A DNA stretch of 64,000 nt from Paracoccaceae bacterium (GTDB lineage Bacteria; Pseudomonadota; Alphaproteobacteria; Rhodobacterales; Rhodobacteraceae), in assembly GCA_007692585.1 (NCBI GenBank), contig REBU01000075.1, positions 30,448 through 94,447 of the forward strand. The letters run 5' to 3'. The notes under the pieces are model-generated. The model made no database searches. It was not told the origin of the DNA and saw only the letters and a program-made list of their open reading frames with translations. The position numbers and the translations under genes are program-made. Below, piece after piece: positions 54,301 to 63,007 of this stretch. How positions within the stretch are numbered: position 1 is the stretch's first letter; each line of letters starts with the position of its first letter.

Positions 54301-57300
54301 TCGCGTCGCGACCGTAGCTCGCGTGACTTTCAGGTGCATCTGCGCGGCCGGCTCAGCCCGCTGGATGACATCGCAGCGCAGCCTGTGGATGTCGCCGCCT
54401 TGATGCGCCGCCTGCCGGTCGAAATCGATGCGGCCAAGCATTACGGCGACTCGGCCCAGCGCGGCCTGCAATATGGCCCGCTGTTTCAAGGCATCCAGAG
54501 CGTCCGTCTTTCCCCCGCGGACGCCCAACAGCGCGAAGGGCTGGGCATCGTGCGGCTCGATTTCCTGAAAGAGGGCGGGCTGGAGGCGTATCGCGCGCAT
54601 CCCTCGCTCTTTGACAGCTGCCTGCAAACCATCATCGCGCTGGTCTGCCAGAATGACAAACGCGATATCAGTACGATCCCGGTTGCCTTTGACCGCGTGC
54701 GCAGCTTCCGCCCGATCCCGCCCGAAGTGCTGTGCCATGTGGCGATCTCGCGCGAGTCCGATCGCTCGGTGGTCGCGACTTTCACGCTGATGACCCCCGA
54801 TGGCGAGGTCGTGATGCAGATGGACGGGGCGCGCTGCCAGAAAGCCAACCTGACCGGCAAGGTAACCTCGCCGCTGACATCCGAGTGGTGGCGGCCTGAT
54901 ACTGTCGTGGTGAAATCCCACGGCCTGCCCGCCCTTCCCAACCCGGCAGAACTTGAACCCGCGCCGGTGATGGTCGCGGATATCGGGGCGACGCTCGACA
55001 AGCTTGCCAGCATGTATGCGATGCGGGCCATTGATGCGCTGCTTGAGAATGAGACGAGCTTCACGCTGGCCAGCCTCGCGCGGCGGGCGCGGATCAAACG
55101 CGCGCAGGGCGCATTGCTGGCTCAGGTGCTCGACATGGCCGAAGAAACGGGCCTGTTGACCCGCGACGGGCAGTCCTATACCCGTGCTGCAGGCGAACTG
55201 CCACTTGTCGATGCGCTTTGGGCAGAGGCGTTCCGCAATAATCCCTCGCATCAGGCAGAATTGTTGCTGATTGCGCAACAAGGTGACGCCTTGCTTGCGC
55301 GACTGCGCGGTGCGGATGACACGCCGTCCGATGCAGCGCTGCTGGAACAATTGCACGACACAGCCCCGTTTGCGGCCGAGACCAACCAGCTTGCCCTTAC
55401 AGGGCTCGCGGCGCTGGTCGCGCAATGGCCCGAAGACCGGCCGATGCGGATCCTCGAACTCGGCGGCGGCACGGGCGGGCTGACCTCCTGGCTGTTGCCG
55501 ATCCTACCTGCAGAGCGCGCCGATTATCTGTTCACCGACACGTCCGAAGCGCATGTCGCCAAGGTCGAGCGACGCCTCGGCGCCCACAAGTTCCTGCGCA
55601 GCGCGACGATCGACCCCGGCCGGGCGCTTGCCGATCAGGGACTGGCCCTTGGCTATTTCGATCTGGTAATCTGCAGTGGGCAAGCGCTTGGCACAGCGCA
55701 AGGTGCCGTGATGCTTGAAGAGTTGCAAACGGTCATGGCCGAGGGCGCAAAGCTCATGGCGCTCGTGCCCCGGACGGGGGCCGCAGCAAGCCTGCTGCTG
55801 GGCACCGCCGCGCCATTGGATGCCGATATCCTGCAGGATGCTGGCTTCGCGGATGTGAGCCGCTTCAGCCTCGGTCGCGCGGCGCTCTATCTGGGCACGG
55901 CGACCCGCAGCGCGCCGACAGCCACGCCCGAGATCACCCCGACATCGTTGCTGATCGTCGCGGAAAACCCCGTGGGCTTCGCGCAATCCCTGCAGGCCGA
56001 GCTACAAGGCGCGGGCCACGCGGTCACGCTGACCGGCTTTCCCGCACAGGCTGAGGGAGAGGCCGCCATTAAGACGCTGCGCGATGCGCTTGCCGCGTCG
56101 CATGCCCAGAACGTCGTGCTTCTGGGCGACGCCCAGCCCCGCGCCTGCCTGCATCACGCACAAACCCGCCGCGCACTCACTGCTGTCGCGCTGACCGCCG
56201 CGATGGAACTCACCCGACAGGATCGCGATTGCAGCTTGAGTATTGTGACCCGGGGTGCCTTTCCCACCGCCAATGGGGCCGCGCCGCGCGATCCGGCCGA
56301 AGCTGCGCTCTGGGGGCTGGGTCGGGTGATCGGCAATGAGCATAGCGGGCTGGAGCCACGCCTGATCGATCTGCATGACCCCGAAGACGCTGCCACGCTG
56401 GCCGCGGAACTCGCGCGCCGCGATGCGGAAACCGAGGTGCAGCTTTGTGGCGGGCATCGCTATGTCAACCGCGAACGGCTGACCACGCTTGCCGATGAGG
56501 CACGGCATGCCGGGCTGACCGCAACTGATTACGCGCTGGATTTCGTGCCCCAGGGCGGGCTCGATTCGCTGCATCTGCGCGAATTGACCCGCAACGCCCC
56601 GCAGGGCGATCAGATTGAGATCGCGGTGAAAGCCGCCGGTCTGAACTTCCGCGATGTGCTCTGGTGCATGGGAATGCTGCCCGAAGAGGCTGTCGAACAC
56701 GGGTTTTCCGGCCCGACGATCGGGATGGAATGTGCCGGGATCGTCACCCGCGTCGGACCCGAGGTCACCCATGTCAGCCCCGGCGACCGCGTGATGGCTT
56801 TCGCCTCGTCCTGTTTCGCGACCCATGTCACGACCGCGGCGAAATCAGTGATGCGCATGCACGACACGATTACGTTCGCCCAAGCCGCGACGGTGCCAAC
56901 CGTGTTCCTGACGGCCTGGTACGGGCTGGATTATCTGGCACGGCTGGAGCCGGGCGAGACGATCCTGATCCATGGGGCCGCAGGGGGTGTCGGGTTGGCG
57001 GCGATCCAGATCGCGAAGCAGAAAGGGGCGATTGTGATCGGCACTGCCGGTTCACCGATGAAACGGCGGATGCTGGCCCTTCTCGGGGTGGATCATGTGC
57101 TCGATTCGCGCAGTCTGGCTTATGCCGACAAGGTCATGGACATCACCGGCGGCAAGGGGGTCGATGTGATCCTGAACTCGCTGGCGGGCGAGGCGATCCT
57201 GAAAAACCTCAACATCCTCAAGCCCTTCGGGCGATTCCTGGAAATCGGCAAGCGCGATCTCTATGACAATAGCCGCATCGGGCTGCGCCCGTTCCGCAAC

Positions 57301-58686
57301 AACCTGTCCTATTTCGGGATCGATGCCGACACGCTGCTGATCGAGCGCCCGGCCCTTGCCCAGCGCTTGTTCGAGCAGGTGATCGCGCAATTTTCCGCCG
57401 GCACGCTCAAACCCTTGCCGCATCAGGTCATTCCGATTTCGCGGGCCTCCGAAGCTTTCCGGGCCATGCAAGGGTCGCGTCATGTCGGCAAGCTGGTCGT
57501 GTCGCTGGAACTCGATCGCCCCGAAGACCTGTATGTCGTTCGCCAGAGCAGTCAGGTCCGCCCTGGCGGCACCTATCTGGTCACGGGCGGTCTGGGCGGC
57601 TTCGGGCTGGCCACGGCGAAATGGCTGGTCGCACAAGGCGCTGACGCGCTGGCGCTGGTGTCGCGCAGCGGGGCCACCCGCGATGAGGCGAAAGCCGCCA
57701 TCGCGGAATTCGAGAGCGCCGGGATTCAGGTGCGCAGCTTTGCTGCCGATATCGCGGACCCGGCTCAGGTCGCGCAGATCGTGGCGACCATCCGCACAGA
57801 GATGCCGCCACTGATCGGCATCATTCATTCTGCCGCCGTGATCGAGGACGCGCCCATCCAGAACATTGAGGCGGGGCAACTCGCCCGCGTCTTTCTGCCC
57901 AAGATGATGGGGGCATGGAACCTGCATCAGGCCACGCTGGACGATCCGCTCGAAACCTTCGTGTTCTACTCCTCCTCTTCCGCCGTGGTCGGCAATCCCG
58001 GCCAGGGGGCCTATGTTGCGGCCAACCTCTATCTCGATGCGCTGGCGATGCTGCGGCGGGCACAGGGGCGTCCTGCACTGGCCATCGGCTGGGGCGCGAT
58101 CCGCGATGTGGGCTTCCTGACCCGGCACGAAAACGTGCGCGACATGCTGAAAACGCGGACAGGTCTGGACGCAACCCCAGCGGGAGAGGCGCTGGAGGAT
58201 CTGGGCCGCACCTTGGCGGCTGGATCATCCCGCGTCAGTGTTGCGCGCTTCGACCTGCAGCGCCTGCATCAGATGTTGCCGGCCGCCCGCGTGCCGCGCT
58301 TCCTGCCCATCGTTCCAAGCGACGCGACCGCGATGCTGCAGGCCGATGAGACCCTTGCCGATCTTCTGGCAGGTATGCCCGAGGCCGAGCAGCGCGGGTT
58401 CATTCTGGAACGGATCGTCGAGATCGCAGCGCGGGTTCTCGGCACGAACGCAAGCCAGATCAACCCGCAACAGGCGCTTGGCGATCTGGGTCTCGATTCG
58501 CTGATGGCCGTCGAGCTCGCCGGATCGCTGGAACGCGATGTCGGCCAGTCCATTCCCGTGATGCAATTGCTGGGGGCAGACTCTCTCATTGCTGTGGCGG
58601 AGTATGTCGCCAAGCTGCTCGGGGTCAACGCAGACGAGGGCAGCACTCCTGATGCGCCCGAACAGTCCGATCGCAACGCGGCCTGA
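51301..58686 (+). CDS. Single-module highly reducing type I polyketide synthase, KS-AT-DH-(MT)-ER-KR-ACP
   Basis: 2461 residues. KS about 18-440 with catalytic C186 (DTACSSSL), H321 and H361. AT about 536-815 with S629 in GHSVG and YPFH in the specificity position, suggesting malonyl-CoA. DH about 905-1190: H934 in HVVQDSVLFP and D1105-x3-Q1109. Methyltransferase-like domain about 1240-1560 with LELGGGTGG at 1385-1393 but no recognisable catalytic HAT motif. ER about 1752-2070 with HGAAGGVG near 1891-1898. KR about 2090-2270 with GGLGGFG at 2096-2102 and Y2238/N2242. ACP about 2360-2435 with S2400 (LDSL). No thioesterase or reductase release domain. Probably makes a saturated or partly reduced acyl chain iteratively. 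The product is unknown. Confidence 0.95.
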   Translation: MFDKDSNPKDQNLSRRLCDIAVVGLSGRFPGGANSPAQLWEFLVEGRDAVGEAAGDRWDLGWHNANAERNDRVYTRSCGLLDQIDGFDADFFGISPREAKQMDPQQRLLLELAWEAFDDAGIPPRSTAGTNTGVYVGISSNDYSQLDGESMPDAYSNTGVSFSIAANRLSYVFDLHGPSIALDTACSSSLVCIHQACRAIRNGECDAALAGGVSVLSHIRPWLGFARASMLSPDGRCKSFDASGNGYVRSEGGALVLLKRLEDAERDGDNILGVIRASGINSDGRTMGLSMPSSDAQADLLVDLYGEAGIAPEDVFYVEAHGTGTSVGDPLECAAIGKVLGTPREDGSRCHIGSVKSNIGHLEPASGVAGLSKVLLALKHRMIPANLHFDTPNPKIAFDDWKLSVVDQPIALPEHPVTIGVNSFGFGGTNSHVIVKEYRRSDAPIRLPAPAHLILSANSEAALRSLASQYAALLRAPDADYATIAHAAGACRSPLRMRLVVAADSAGDAAAKLDAWLDASAQPGTATGSAEKPQIPTAFVYSGNGPQWWGMGRELLATNATFRARIEAVDAIFAPLAGWSILAEMAKPEADVAIAKTEIAQPLLFAQQMGLTAIFREAGITPAAVLGHSVGEVAAACASGALSLEQATQVIYHRSHEQAKTAGIGKMAALGLDPEAAKAAIAKIGGWLEIAAINGPAAVTVAGDESCLARLADHVTESGKFARVLQLDYPFHTSAMDPIRDSLLTSLADLQPADSAHPFISTVHGEMIDGPRLDAGYWFDNIRKPVNFHGAISHCLSEHGIGLFIEMGPHPVLKDYIAQTARAAGAVVNALETLRRPGKDREESDTANLATAIAASLAHGACDPAAIYTRPSRMPALPSYPWQRERHWRGGVVLPDGPARITRDHPLLGVSIPSNDGTWEMAMDKVLLSYLADHVVQDSVLFPAAGYVEMMLAAARLKWGEDRVIDLETVQILRPLVLGDQNDPIVQTLVDSRDNSVTISSRRDRSSRDFQVHLRGRLSPLDDIAAQPVDVAALMRRLPVEIDAAKHYGDSAQRGLQYGPLFQGIQSVRLSPADAQQREGLGIVRLDFLKEGGLEAYRAHPSLFDSCLQTIIALVCQNDKRDISTIPVAFDRVRSFRPIPPEVLCHVAISRESDRSVVATFTLMTPDGEVVMQMDGARCQKANLTGKVTSPLTSEWWRPDTVVVKSHGLPALPNPAELEPAPVMVADIGATLDKLASMYAMRAIDALLENETSFTLASLARRARIKRAQGALLAQVLDMAEETGLLTRDGQSYTRAAGELPLVDALWAEAFRNNPSHQAELLLIAQQGDALLARLRGADDTPSDAALLEQLHDTAPFAAETNQLALTGLAALVAQWPEDRPMRILELGGGTGGLTSWLLPILPAERADYLFTDTSEAHVAKVERRLGAHKFLRSATIDPGRALADQGLALGYFDLVICSGQALGTAQGAVMLEELQTVMAEGAKLMALVPRTGAAASLLLGTAAPLDADILQDAGFADVSRFSLGRAALYLGTATRSAPTATPEITPTSLLIVAENPVGFAQSLQAELQGAGHAVTLTGFPAQAEGEAAIKTLRDALAASHAQNVVLLGDAQPRACLHHAQTRRALTAVALTAAMELTRQDRDCSLSIVTRGAFPTANGAAPRDPAEAALWGLGRVIGNEHSGLEPRLIDLHDPEDAATLAAELARRDAETEVQLCGGHRYVNRERLTTLADEARHAGLTATDYALDFVPQGGLDSLHLRELTRNAPQGDQIEIAVKAAGLNFRDVLWCMGMLPEEAVEHGFSGPTIGMECAGIVTRVGPEVTHVSPGDRVMAFASSCFATHVTTAAKSVMRMHDTITFAQAATVPTVFLTAWYGLDYLARLEPGETILIHGAAGGVGLAAIQIAKQKGAIVIGTAGSPMKRRMLALLGVDHVLDSRSLAYADKVMDITGGKGVDVILNSLAGEAILKNLNILKPFGRFLEIGKRDLYDNSRIGLRPFRNNLSYFGIDADTLLIERPALAQRLFEQVIAQFSAGTLKPLPHQVIPISRASEAFRAMQGSRHVGKLVVSLELDRPEDLYVVRQSSQVRPGGTYLVTGGLGGFGLATAKWLVAQGADALALVSRSGATRDEAKAAIAEFESAGIQVRSFAADIADPAQVAQIVATIRTEMPPLIGIIHSAAVIEDAPIQNIEAGQLARVFLPKMMGAWNLHQATLDDPLETFVFYSSSSAVVGNPGQGAYVAANLYLDALAMLRRAQGRPALAIGWGAIRDVGFLTRHENVRDMLKTRTGLDATPAGEALEDLGRTLAAGSSRVSVARFDLQRLHQMLPAARVPRFLPIVPSDATAMLQADETLADLLAGMPEAEQRGFILERIVEIAARVLGTNASQINPQQALGDLGLDSLMAVELAGSLERDVGQSIPVMQLLGADSLIAVAEYVAKLLGVNADEGSTPDAPEQSDRNAA

Positions 58687-58691
58687 CCAGC

Positions 58692-58724
58692 GCCCTGCTC
58701 TCGCCGATTTGGTGAGGGCAGGGC
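58692..58724 (+). terminator. Hairpin terminator after the PKS
   Basis: GCCCTGC-T-CTC-G-CC pairs with GG-T-GAG-G-GCAGGGC around a GATTT loop (58706-58710), a stem of about 14 bp starting 5 nt after the PKS stop. No T tract follows, so termination could be Rho-assisted. Confidence 0.55.
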
Positions 58725-58819
58725 ATCCCACACGGCACGGGCATGCGATGCCCGGCGTGCAACGCAGGCAAGACACAACCAAGCGCGTTGCGTGCCATTC
58801 TGACGTCTTGATGGGAAAA

Positions 58820-58903
58820 TGGTGGGCGACCCTGGAATCGAACCAGGCGTGGGTCTCCCCGGCGGAGTTACAGTCCGCTGCCGCACCTTGCAGCCCGTCG
58901 CCC
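58820..58903 (-). tRNA. tRNA-Tyr (GUA)
   Basis: The minus strand folds into a complete class II tRNA: acceptor GGGCGAC (58897-58903) pairs with GTCGCCC (58824-58830), D-stem GCTGC/GCAGC, anticodon stem GCGGA/TCCGC with loop CTGTAAC (anticodon GTA), a long variable arm CGGGGAGACCCACG, and T-arm CCTGG-TTCGATT-CCAGG. CCA is encoded at 58820-58822. Confidence 0.93.
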
Positions 58904-59014
58904 TAAGCCTCGCTCGAATACCGAAGCCCCCCACAAGCGTCAAGGGCTAAAACACGCTTGCGCCCAACCGCCCGCATGGCCCATTGTCGCGGGCGCAAGC
59001 CAAGGGGAAAACCC

Positions 59015-59794
59015 ATGAAAAAACCCACATGGGTGATCGATAAGGAAAAGGCCCGCCGCGCGAGCGCGCAGGAGACACTGTGGCTTTTCGGCCTGCACGC
59101 GGTGGAGGATGCGCTGCGCAACCCCGCACGCGACAAGCGCCGCCTGATCTTGACACGCAACGCCGCAGACAAGCTGGCCGATGCCGTCGCGGTGTCGGGG
59201 CTGGAGCCAGAGATCAGCGATCCGCGCAAATTCGCAGCCCCCCTCGATGCGCAAGCCGTGCATCAGGGCGCGGCGCTGGAGGTCCGCCCGCTGGCCTGGG
59301 GATCGGTGTCGCAGGTCTGCGCGCCCGAAGGTGCACGCGGGCTGGTGGTGCTCCTTGACCATGTCAGCGATCCGCATAACGTGGGCGCAATCCTGCGCTC
59401 GGCGGAAGTCTTCGGCGCAAAAGCCGTCATCGCGACCCAACGCCACGCTGCCCCCGAGACTGGCGCGCTCGCCAAGACGGCCAGCGGCGCGCTGGAGCGG
59501 CAACCTTACCTGCGCATCCGCAACCTGGCCGAGGAGATGGAGGCGCTGAAGGCCATGGGCTATGTGCTCCTGGGTCTCGACGGGACCGGCGATGTGACAC
59601 TGGCCGAAGGGCTGGCACGGTTTCCGCCGGGACCGATTGCGGTGGTGCTGGGGGCCGAGGGGCCGGGCCTGCGCGACAAGACCCGCGCGACCTGTGATTT
59701 GATCGTGCGGGTGCCGAGCGCCGGCGACTTTGGCTCGCTCAATGTGTCGAACGCAGCGGCGGTGGCGCTTTATGCGGCGCATATGGCGCAATGA
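59015..59794 (+). CDS. rlmB: 23S rRNA (guanosine-2'-O-)-methyltransferase RlmB-like (SPOUT)
   Basis: 259 residues. An N-terminal substrate-binding domain (about 25-95, starting LWLFGLHAVEDAL) precedes a SPOUT catalytic domain with LDHVSDPHNVGAILRSAE, VLGAEGPGLR and VPSAGDFGSLNVSNAAAVALY, the three conserved motifs that form the knotted SAM site. It methylates the 2'-O of a guanosine in 23S rRNA (G2251 in E. coli). The ATG at 59015 follows AAGGGG. The next gene starts within its stop (ATGA). Confidence 0.92.
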   Translation: MKKPTWVIDKEKARRASAQETLWLFGLHAVEDALRNPARDKRRLILTRNAADKLADAVAVSGLEPEISDPRKFAAPLDAQAVHQGAALEVRPLAWGSVSQVCAPEGARGLVVLLDHVSDPHNVGAILRSAEVFGAKAVIATQRHAAPETGALAKTASGALERQPYLRIRNLAEEMEALKAMGYVLLGLDGTGDVTLAEGLARFPPGPIAVVLGAEGPGLRDKTRATCDLIVRVPSAGDFGSLNVSNAAAVALYAAHMAQ

Positions 59795-60693
59795 CCCTGC
59801 GGATCGGTTCGGCGCAGCTGAATGCCGAAATCATGCCCTATGGTGCGCGGTTGCATCAGGTGTGGCTGGAGCGCGCGGGGCTCGTCGCAGGGCTGCCGAC
59901 GCGGGCAGCTTACCAGAACGACACCAGCTATCGCGGCGCGGTGGTCGGCCCAGTGGCAGGACGGCTGTCAGGCGCGCAGGCGATGATCGGGGATATGCTC
60001 TGGCGGTTTGATCCGAATGAAGGCACGCAACTTCTGCATGGCGGCGCAGCGGGCTTTCACGCGCGCGACTGGCAGATCGCGGATCAGGGGCCGGAGCATG
60101 TGACTTTCGCGCTGGATCTCGGGCATTGCGAAGGCGGCTTTCCGGGACGCCGGCGGGTGGAGGCGCGCTATGCCGTGAACGGCCTGACGCTGCGCCTCGA
60201 TCTGGCGGCTAGGACAGATCGGCCCACGCTGATGAACCTCGCGCCACATGTCTACTGGAACCTGACCGGTGGCGCGGACCTGACCGGGCATCACCTGCGC
60301 GTCGCAGCGGATCATATGCTGCCGCTCGACGCGCGGCTCTGCCCTGTCGGACCACCTGTTCCGGTCAGTGGCGATCTGGACCTGCGCGCAGGACGGCTTC
60401 TCAGCGCGGGGCCGGGTTATGACGATTGCTTTTGCCTGTCTGCCGCACCCGAGGCGCTGCGCCCTGTCGCATGGCTCAGCGCGCCCGGCGCGCCTGCGCT
60501 GGAGCTTGCGACGACCGAGCCCGGCCTTCAGGTCTATGATGCAGCGCCGACCCGTTATGGCATCGCGCTGGAAAGCCAATGCTGGCCTGACGCCCCGAAC
60601 CAGCCCGGCTACCCGTCGATCCTGCTCACCCCGCAAGACGGCACGCGCGTCCAATCGACCGAATGGCGTTTCACCTTGCCCAAGGAGAACTGA
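59791..60693 (+). CDS. Aldose 1-epimerase-family protein
   Basis: 300 residues, a diverged mutarotase. Conserved elements: YRGAVVGPVAGRLSGA, LLHGGAAGFHARDW, the histidine in NLAPHVYWNLTGG and the glutamate in ALESQCWPDAPNQPG. It overlaps rlmB by 4 nt and precedes a lipoprotein gene by 2 nt. No sugar pathway is adjacent, so its substrate is unclear; it is not a duplicate of the operon copy at 15991-16998, since their alignment by eye is limited to the motifs. Confidence 0.85.
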   Translation: MTLRIGSAQLNAEIMPYGARLHQVWLERAGLVAGLPTRAAYQNDTSYRGAVVGPVAGRLSGAQAMIGDMLWRFDPNEGTQLLHGGAAGFHARDWQIADQGPEHVTFALDLGHCEGGFPGRRRVEARYAVNGLTLRLDLAARTDRPTLMNLAPHVYWNLTGGADLTGHHLRVAADHMLPLDARLCPVGPPVPVSGDLDLRAGRLLSAGPGYDDCFCLSAAPEALRPVAWLSAPGAPALELATTEPGLQVYDAAPTRYGIALESQCWPDAPNQPGYPSILLTPQDGTRVQSTEWRFTLPKEN

Positions 60694-60695
60694 CG

Positions 60696-61247
60696 ATGCG
60701 CAGACTTGCCCTTCTGCTCTGTCTTGGGCTTGCTGGCTGCGCCACCGTCACGCGTGAGGAATGTCTTGCGGGCGACTGGACAGCCATCGGCACACGCGAC
60801 GGGGCCGAAGGGCGCGAGGCCAGCGCCATTTTCGCCCGCCACCAAAGCGCCTGCGCGCGCGTCGATGTGACCCCGGACCGCGCGGCGTGGCAGACCGGCT
60901 ATGACGCCGGACTGCGGCAGTTCTGCACCCCCCTGGGGGGCCTGCGCGCGGGCGAGGCGGGCCGGCCTGATCGGGGCCTCTGCCCGGCATCTGCGCAGCG
61001 CGGGTTTCAGACGGGTTATGCTCTGGGCTTCAGCGCCCATCGCCAGCGCGCCCGGATCAGCGATATCGAGCAAGAGATCAGCACCTTGCGCGCGCGCAAT
61101 CGTCAACTGGCCAGCACCGACCCATTGCCTCGCGAATGGCATCTCAACCAGTCCGAACTTCTGTCGCTGCGGCTGGACCTGACCCTTGCGCGCACAGAAC
61201 TCGCTCGGATCGAGCGTGAAATCCGGGTGTTCAGGGCAGCGCAATAG
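60696..61247 (+). CDS. DUF2799-like lipoprotein
   Basis: 183 residues. A short signal peptide ends in the lipobox LAGC with C15 as the lipidation site. The mature part contains ECLAGDWTAIGTRDGAEG, W-TGYDAGLRQFC and GFQTGYALGFSAHR, the pattern of DUF2799 proteins, then an alpha-helical C terminus (about 125-180) with charged heptads. Function unknown; probably periplasmic or outer-membrane anchored. AAGGAG precedes the ATG. The 3' end overlaps purN by 17 nt. Confidence 0.85.
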   Translation: MRRLALLLCLGLAGCATVTREECLAGDWTAIGTRDGAEGREASAIFARHQSACARVDVTPDRAAWQTGYDAGLRQFCTPLGGLRAGEAGRPDRGLCPASAQRGFQTGYALGFSAHRQRARISDIEQEISTLRARNRQLASTDPLPREWHLNQSELLSLRLDLTLARTELARIEREIRVFRAAQ

Positions 61248-61824
61248 GGGCGCGCTCGCCGGTCAGCACGCGGCGCAGCACCAGCGGATAGAGCTGATGC
61301 TCGAAGGGCAGGATGCGCGCGGCGAGCGTCTCGGGCGTGTCACCGGGCAGGATCGGCACGCGCGCCTGGCCCAGGATCGGGCCATCATCGAGCGCGGCCG
61401 TGACCTCGTGGACGGTGCACCCGGCCTCTGCATCCCCGGCGGCAATCGCGCGGGCATGCGTGTCGAGGCCCTTGTATTTCGGCAAAAGCGAGGGGTGGAT
61501 ATTCAGCATCCGGCCCTCGAAACGGCCCACGAAATCGGCGGTCAGCACCCGCATGAAGCCCGCAAGCGCGATCAGATCAGGCTGCGCGGCGTCCAGTTGG
61601 TCCAGCATCGCCGCTTCAAATGCAGCGCGGTCCCCCCGAAACGGGCGGTGATCGACCACGGCGGTCGGAATGCCCAGCCCCTGCGCTTTCGCCAGACCGC
61701 CCGCCTGCGGATCATTGCATAGCACCAGACAGGGCCGCCCCGGATGGTCGCCCTGCATGGATTGCGCCAGCGCGACCATGTTCGAGCCCGACCCCGAGAT
61801 CAGGATCGCGACGCGGCTGCTCAC
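61231..61824 (-). CDS. purN: Phosphoribosylglycinamide formyltransferase
   Basis: 197 residues; third step of purine synthesis, using 10-formyl-THF. Motifs: ISGSGSNM at the phosphate-binding loop, [26 protein letters not shown] with the catalytic N and H, and the D in [11 protein letters not shown]. The ATG at 61824 overlaps the purM stop by 4 nt (ATGA on the minus strand), so the two genes are translationally coupled. Confidence 0.95.
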   Translation of the reverse strand: MSSRVAILISGSGSNMVALAQSMQGDHPGRPCLVLCNDPQAGGLAKAQGLGIPTAVVDHRPFRGDRAAFEAAMLDQLDAAQPDLIALAGFMRVLTADFVGRFEGRMLNIHPSLLPKYKGLDTHARAIAAGDAEAGCTVHEVTAALDDGPILGQARVPILPGDTPETLAARILPFEHQLYPLVLRRVLTGERAPIALP

Positions 61825-62867
61825 ACCAGCGCGCCTGTGTAGCGGATGCCTGCTTCTGCCGTGACAGCCCCGAGGCGATGGACCCGCTCGCCCTCAGCGG
61901 TCAGGAGTGCCGACAGCGCCGCGGCCTGATCCGCAGCGACGACCAGCACCATACCGATCCCTGCGTTGAATGTCTTGAGCATCTCCGCTTCCGCGATGCC
62001 ACCTTCGCGCGCCAGCCAGTCGAACACCGGCGGCAGGCTCCATGCGCCCAGATCAATCTTGGCCCCCATGTCGTCGGGCAGCACGCGGGGCAGATTTTCG
62101 GTCAGCCCGCCGCCTGTGATATGGGCCAGCGCATGCACCCCGCCCGCCCGGATCGCCGCCAGCGCGGGCCGCACATAAAGCCGCGTGGGCGCGAGCAGTG
62201 CAGCGCCAAGCGTGGTGTCCGCGAAAGGCGCGGGCGCGTCCCAGTCGAGCCCTGTGCGTTCGACAATCTTGCGCACCAGACTGTAGCCATTGGAATGCAC
62301 CCCGTCCGAGGCCAGCCCAAGCAGCACATCGCCCGCCTGCACCCCTGCGGGCAGGTCCGCGCCGCGTTCCATCGCGCCCACCGCAAAACCCGCCAGATCG
62401 AAATCCTTGGCGTCATACATGCCCGGCATCTCGGCGGTCTCGCCCCCGATCAGCGCGCAGCCGGAGCGTTTGCAGCCCTCGGCAATGCCCGTGATGATGC
62501 GGGTCGCCGCCGCGACATCAAGCTTGCCGGTTGCGAAATAGTCGAGAAAGAACAAAGGCTCCGCGCCCTGACAGACCAGATCATTGACGCACATGGCGAC
62601 CAGATCAATCCCGATCGTGTCGAGATGCCCCGTGTCGATCGCAATCCGCAGCTTCGTGCCCACCCCATCGGTCGCCGCGACAAGGATCGGATCGCTGTAG
62701 CCCGCAGCCTTCAGGTCAAAGAGCGCGCCGAAGCCCCCCAGCCCTGCCATGACACCGGAGCGCGCCGTCGCCTTGGCGGCGGGTTTGATCGCTTCGACCA
62801 GCGCATTGCCCGCATCTATATCGACCCCGGCCTGCGCATAGCTCAACCCGTTCTTGCCTTCTGCCAT
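61821..62867 (-). CDS. purM: Phosphoribosylformylglycinamidine cyclo-ligase (AIR synthetase)
   Basis: 348 residues; fifth step of purine synthesis. Signature stretches: [69 protein letters not shown] and [14 protein letters not shown]. The ATG at 62867 yields the family N terminus ([14 protein letters not shown]); the frame stays open upstream without similarity. It forms the purM-purN operon, divergent from the metallohydrolase gene. Confidence 0.96.
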   Translation of the reverse strand: MAEGKNGLSYAQAGVDIDAGNALVEAIKPAAKATARSGVMAGLGGFGALFDLKAAGYSDPILVAATDGVGTKLRIAIDTGHLDTIGIDLVAMCVNDLVCQGAEPLFFLDYFATGKLDVAAATRIITGIAEGCKRSGCALIGGETAEMPGMYDAKDFDLAGFAVGAMERGADLPAGVQAGDVLLGLASDGVHSNGYSLVRKIVERTGLDWDAPAPFADTTLGAALLAPTRLYVRPALAAIRAGGVHALAHITGGGLTENLPRVLPDDMGAKIDLGAWSLPPVFDWLAREGGIAEAEMLKTFNAGIGMVLVVAADQAAALSALLTAEGERVHRLGAVTAEAGIRYTGALV

Positions 62868-63007
62868 GTTCAAGCCTTTCGCGTCATCGCTCCACTGTGC
62901 CGCGCGGATACCCGATCCGGGGTCACAGAGCAAGCTGACAGCCGCGCTTGAATCCAAGGGCATAGCGCCTAAGTCACATTCAAAGATATAAATCTGAAGG
63001 AGTGACC

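Noticed and set aside
51301..58686. PUFA synthase (PfaA-like)
   Set aside because: PfaA has tandem ACP domains and no ER, and its partners PfaB-D are absent. Here there is one C-terminal ACP and an integral ER.
58738..58755. GGGCATGCGATGCCC palindrome as a separate functional site
   Set aside because: It may simply be part of transcript-end structures of the PKS or of tRNA-Tyr; its 3-nt loop and lack of T tract give no specific function.
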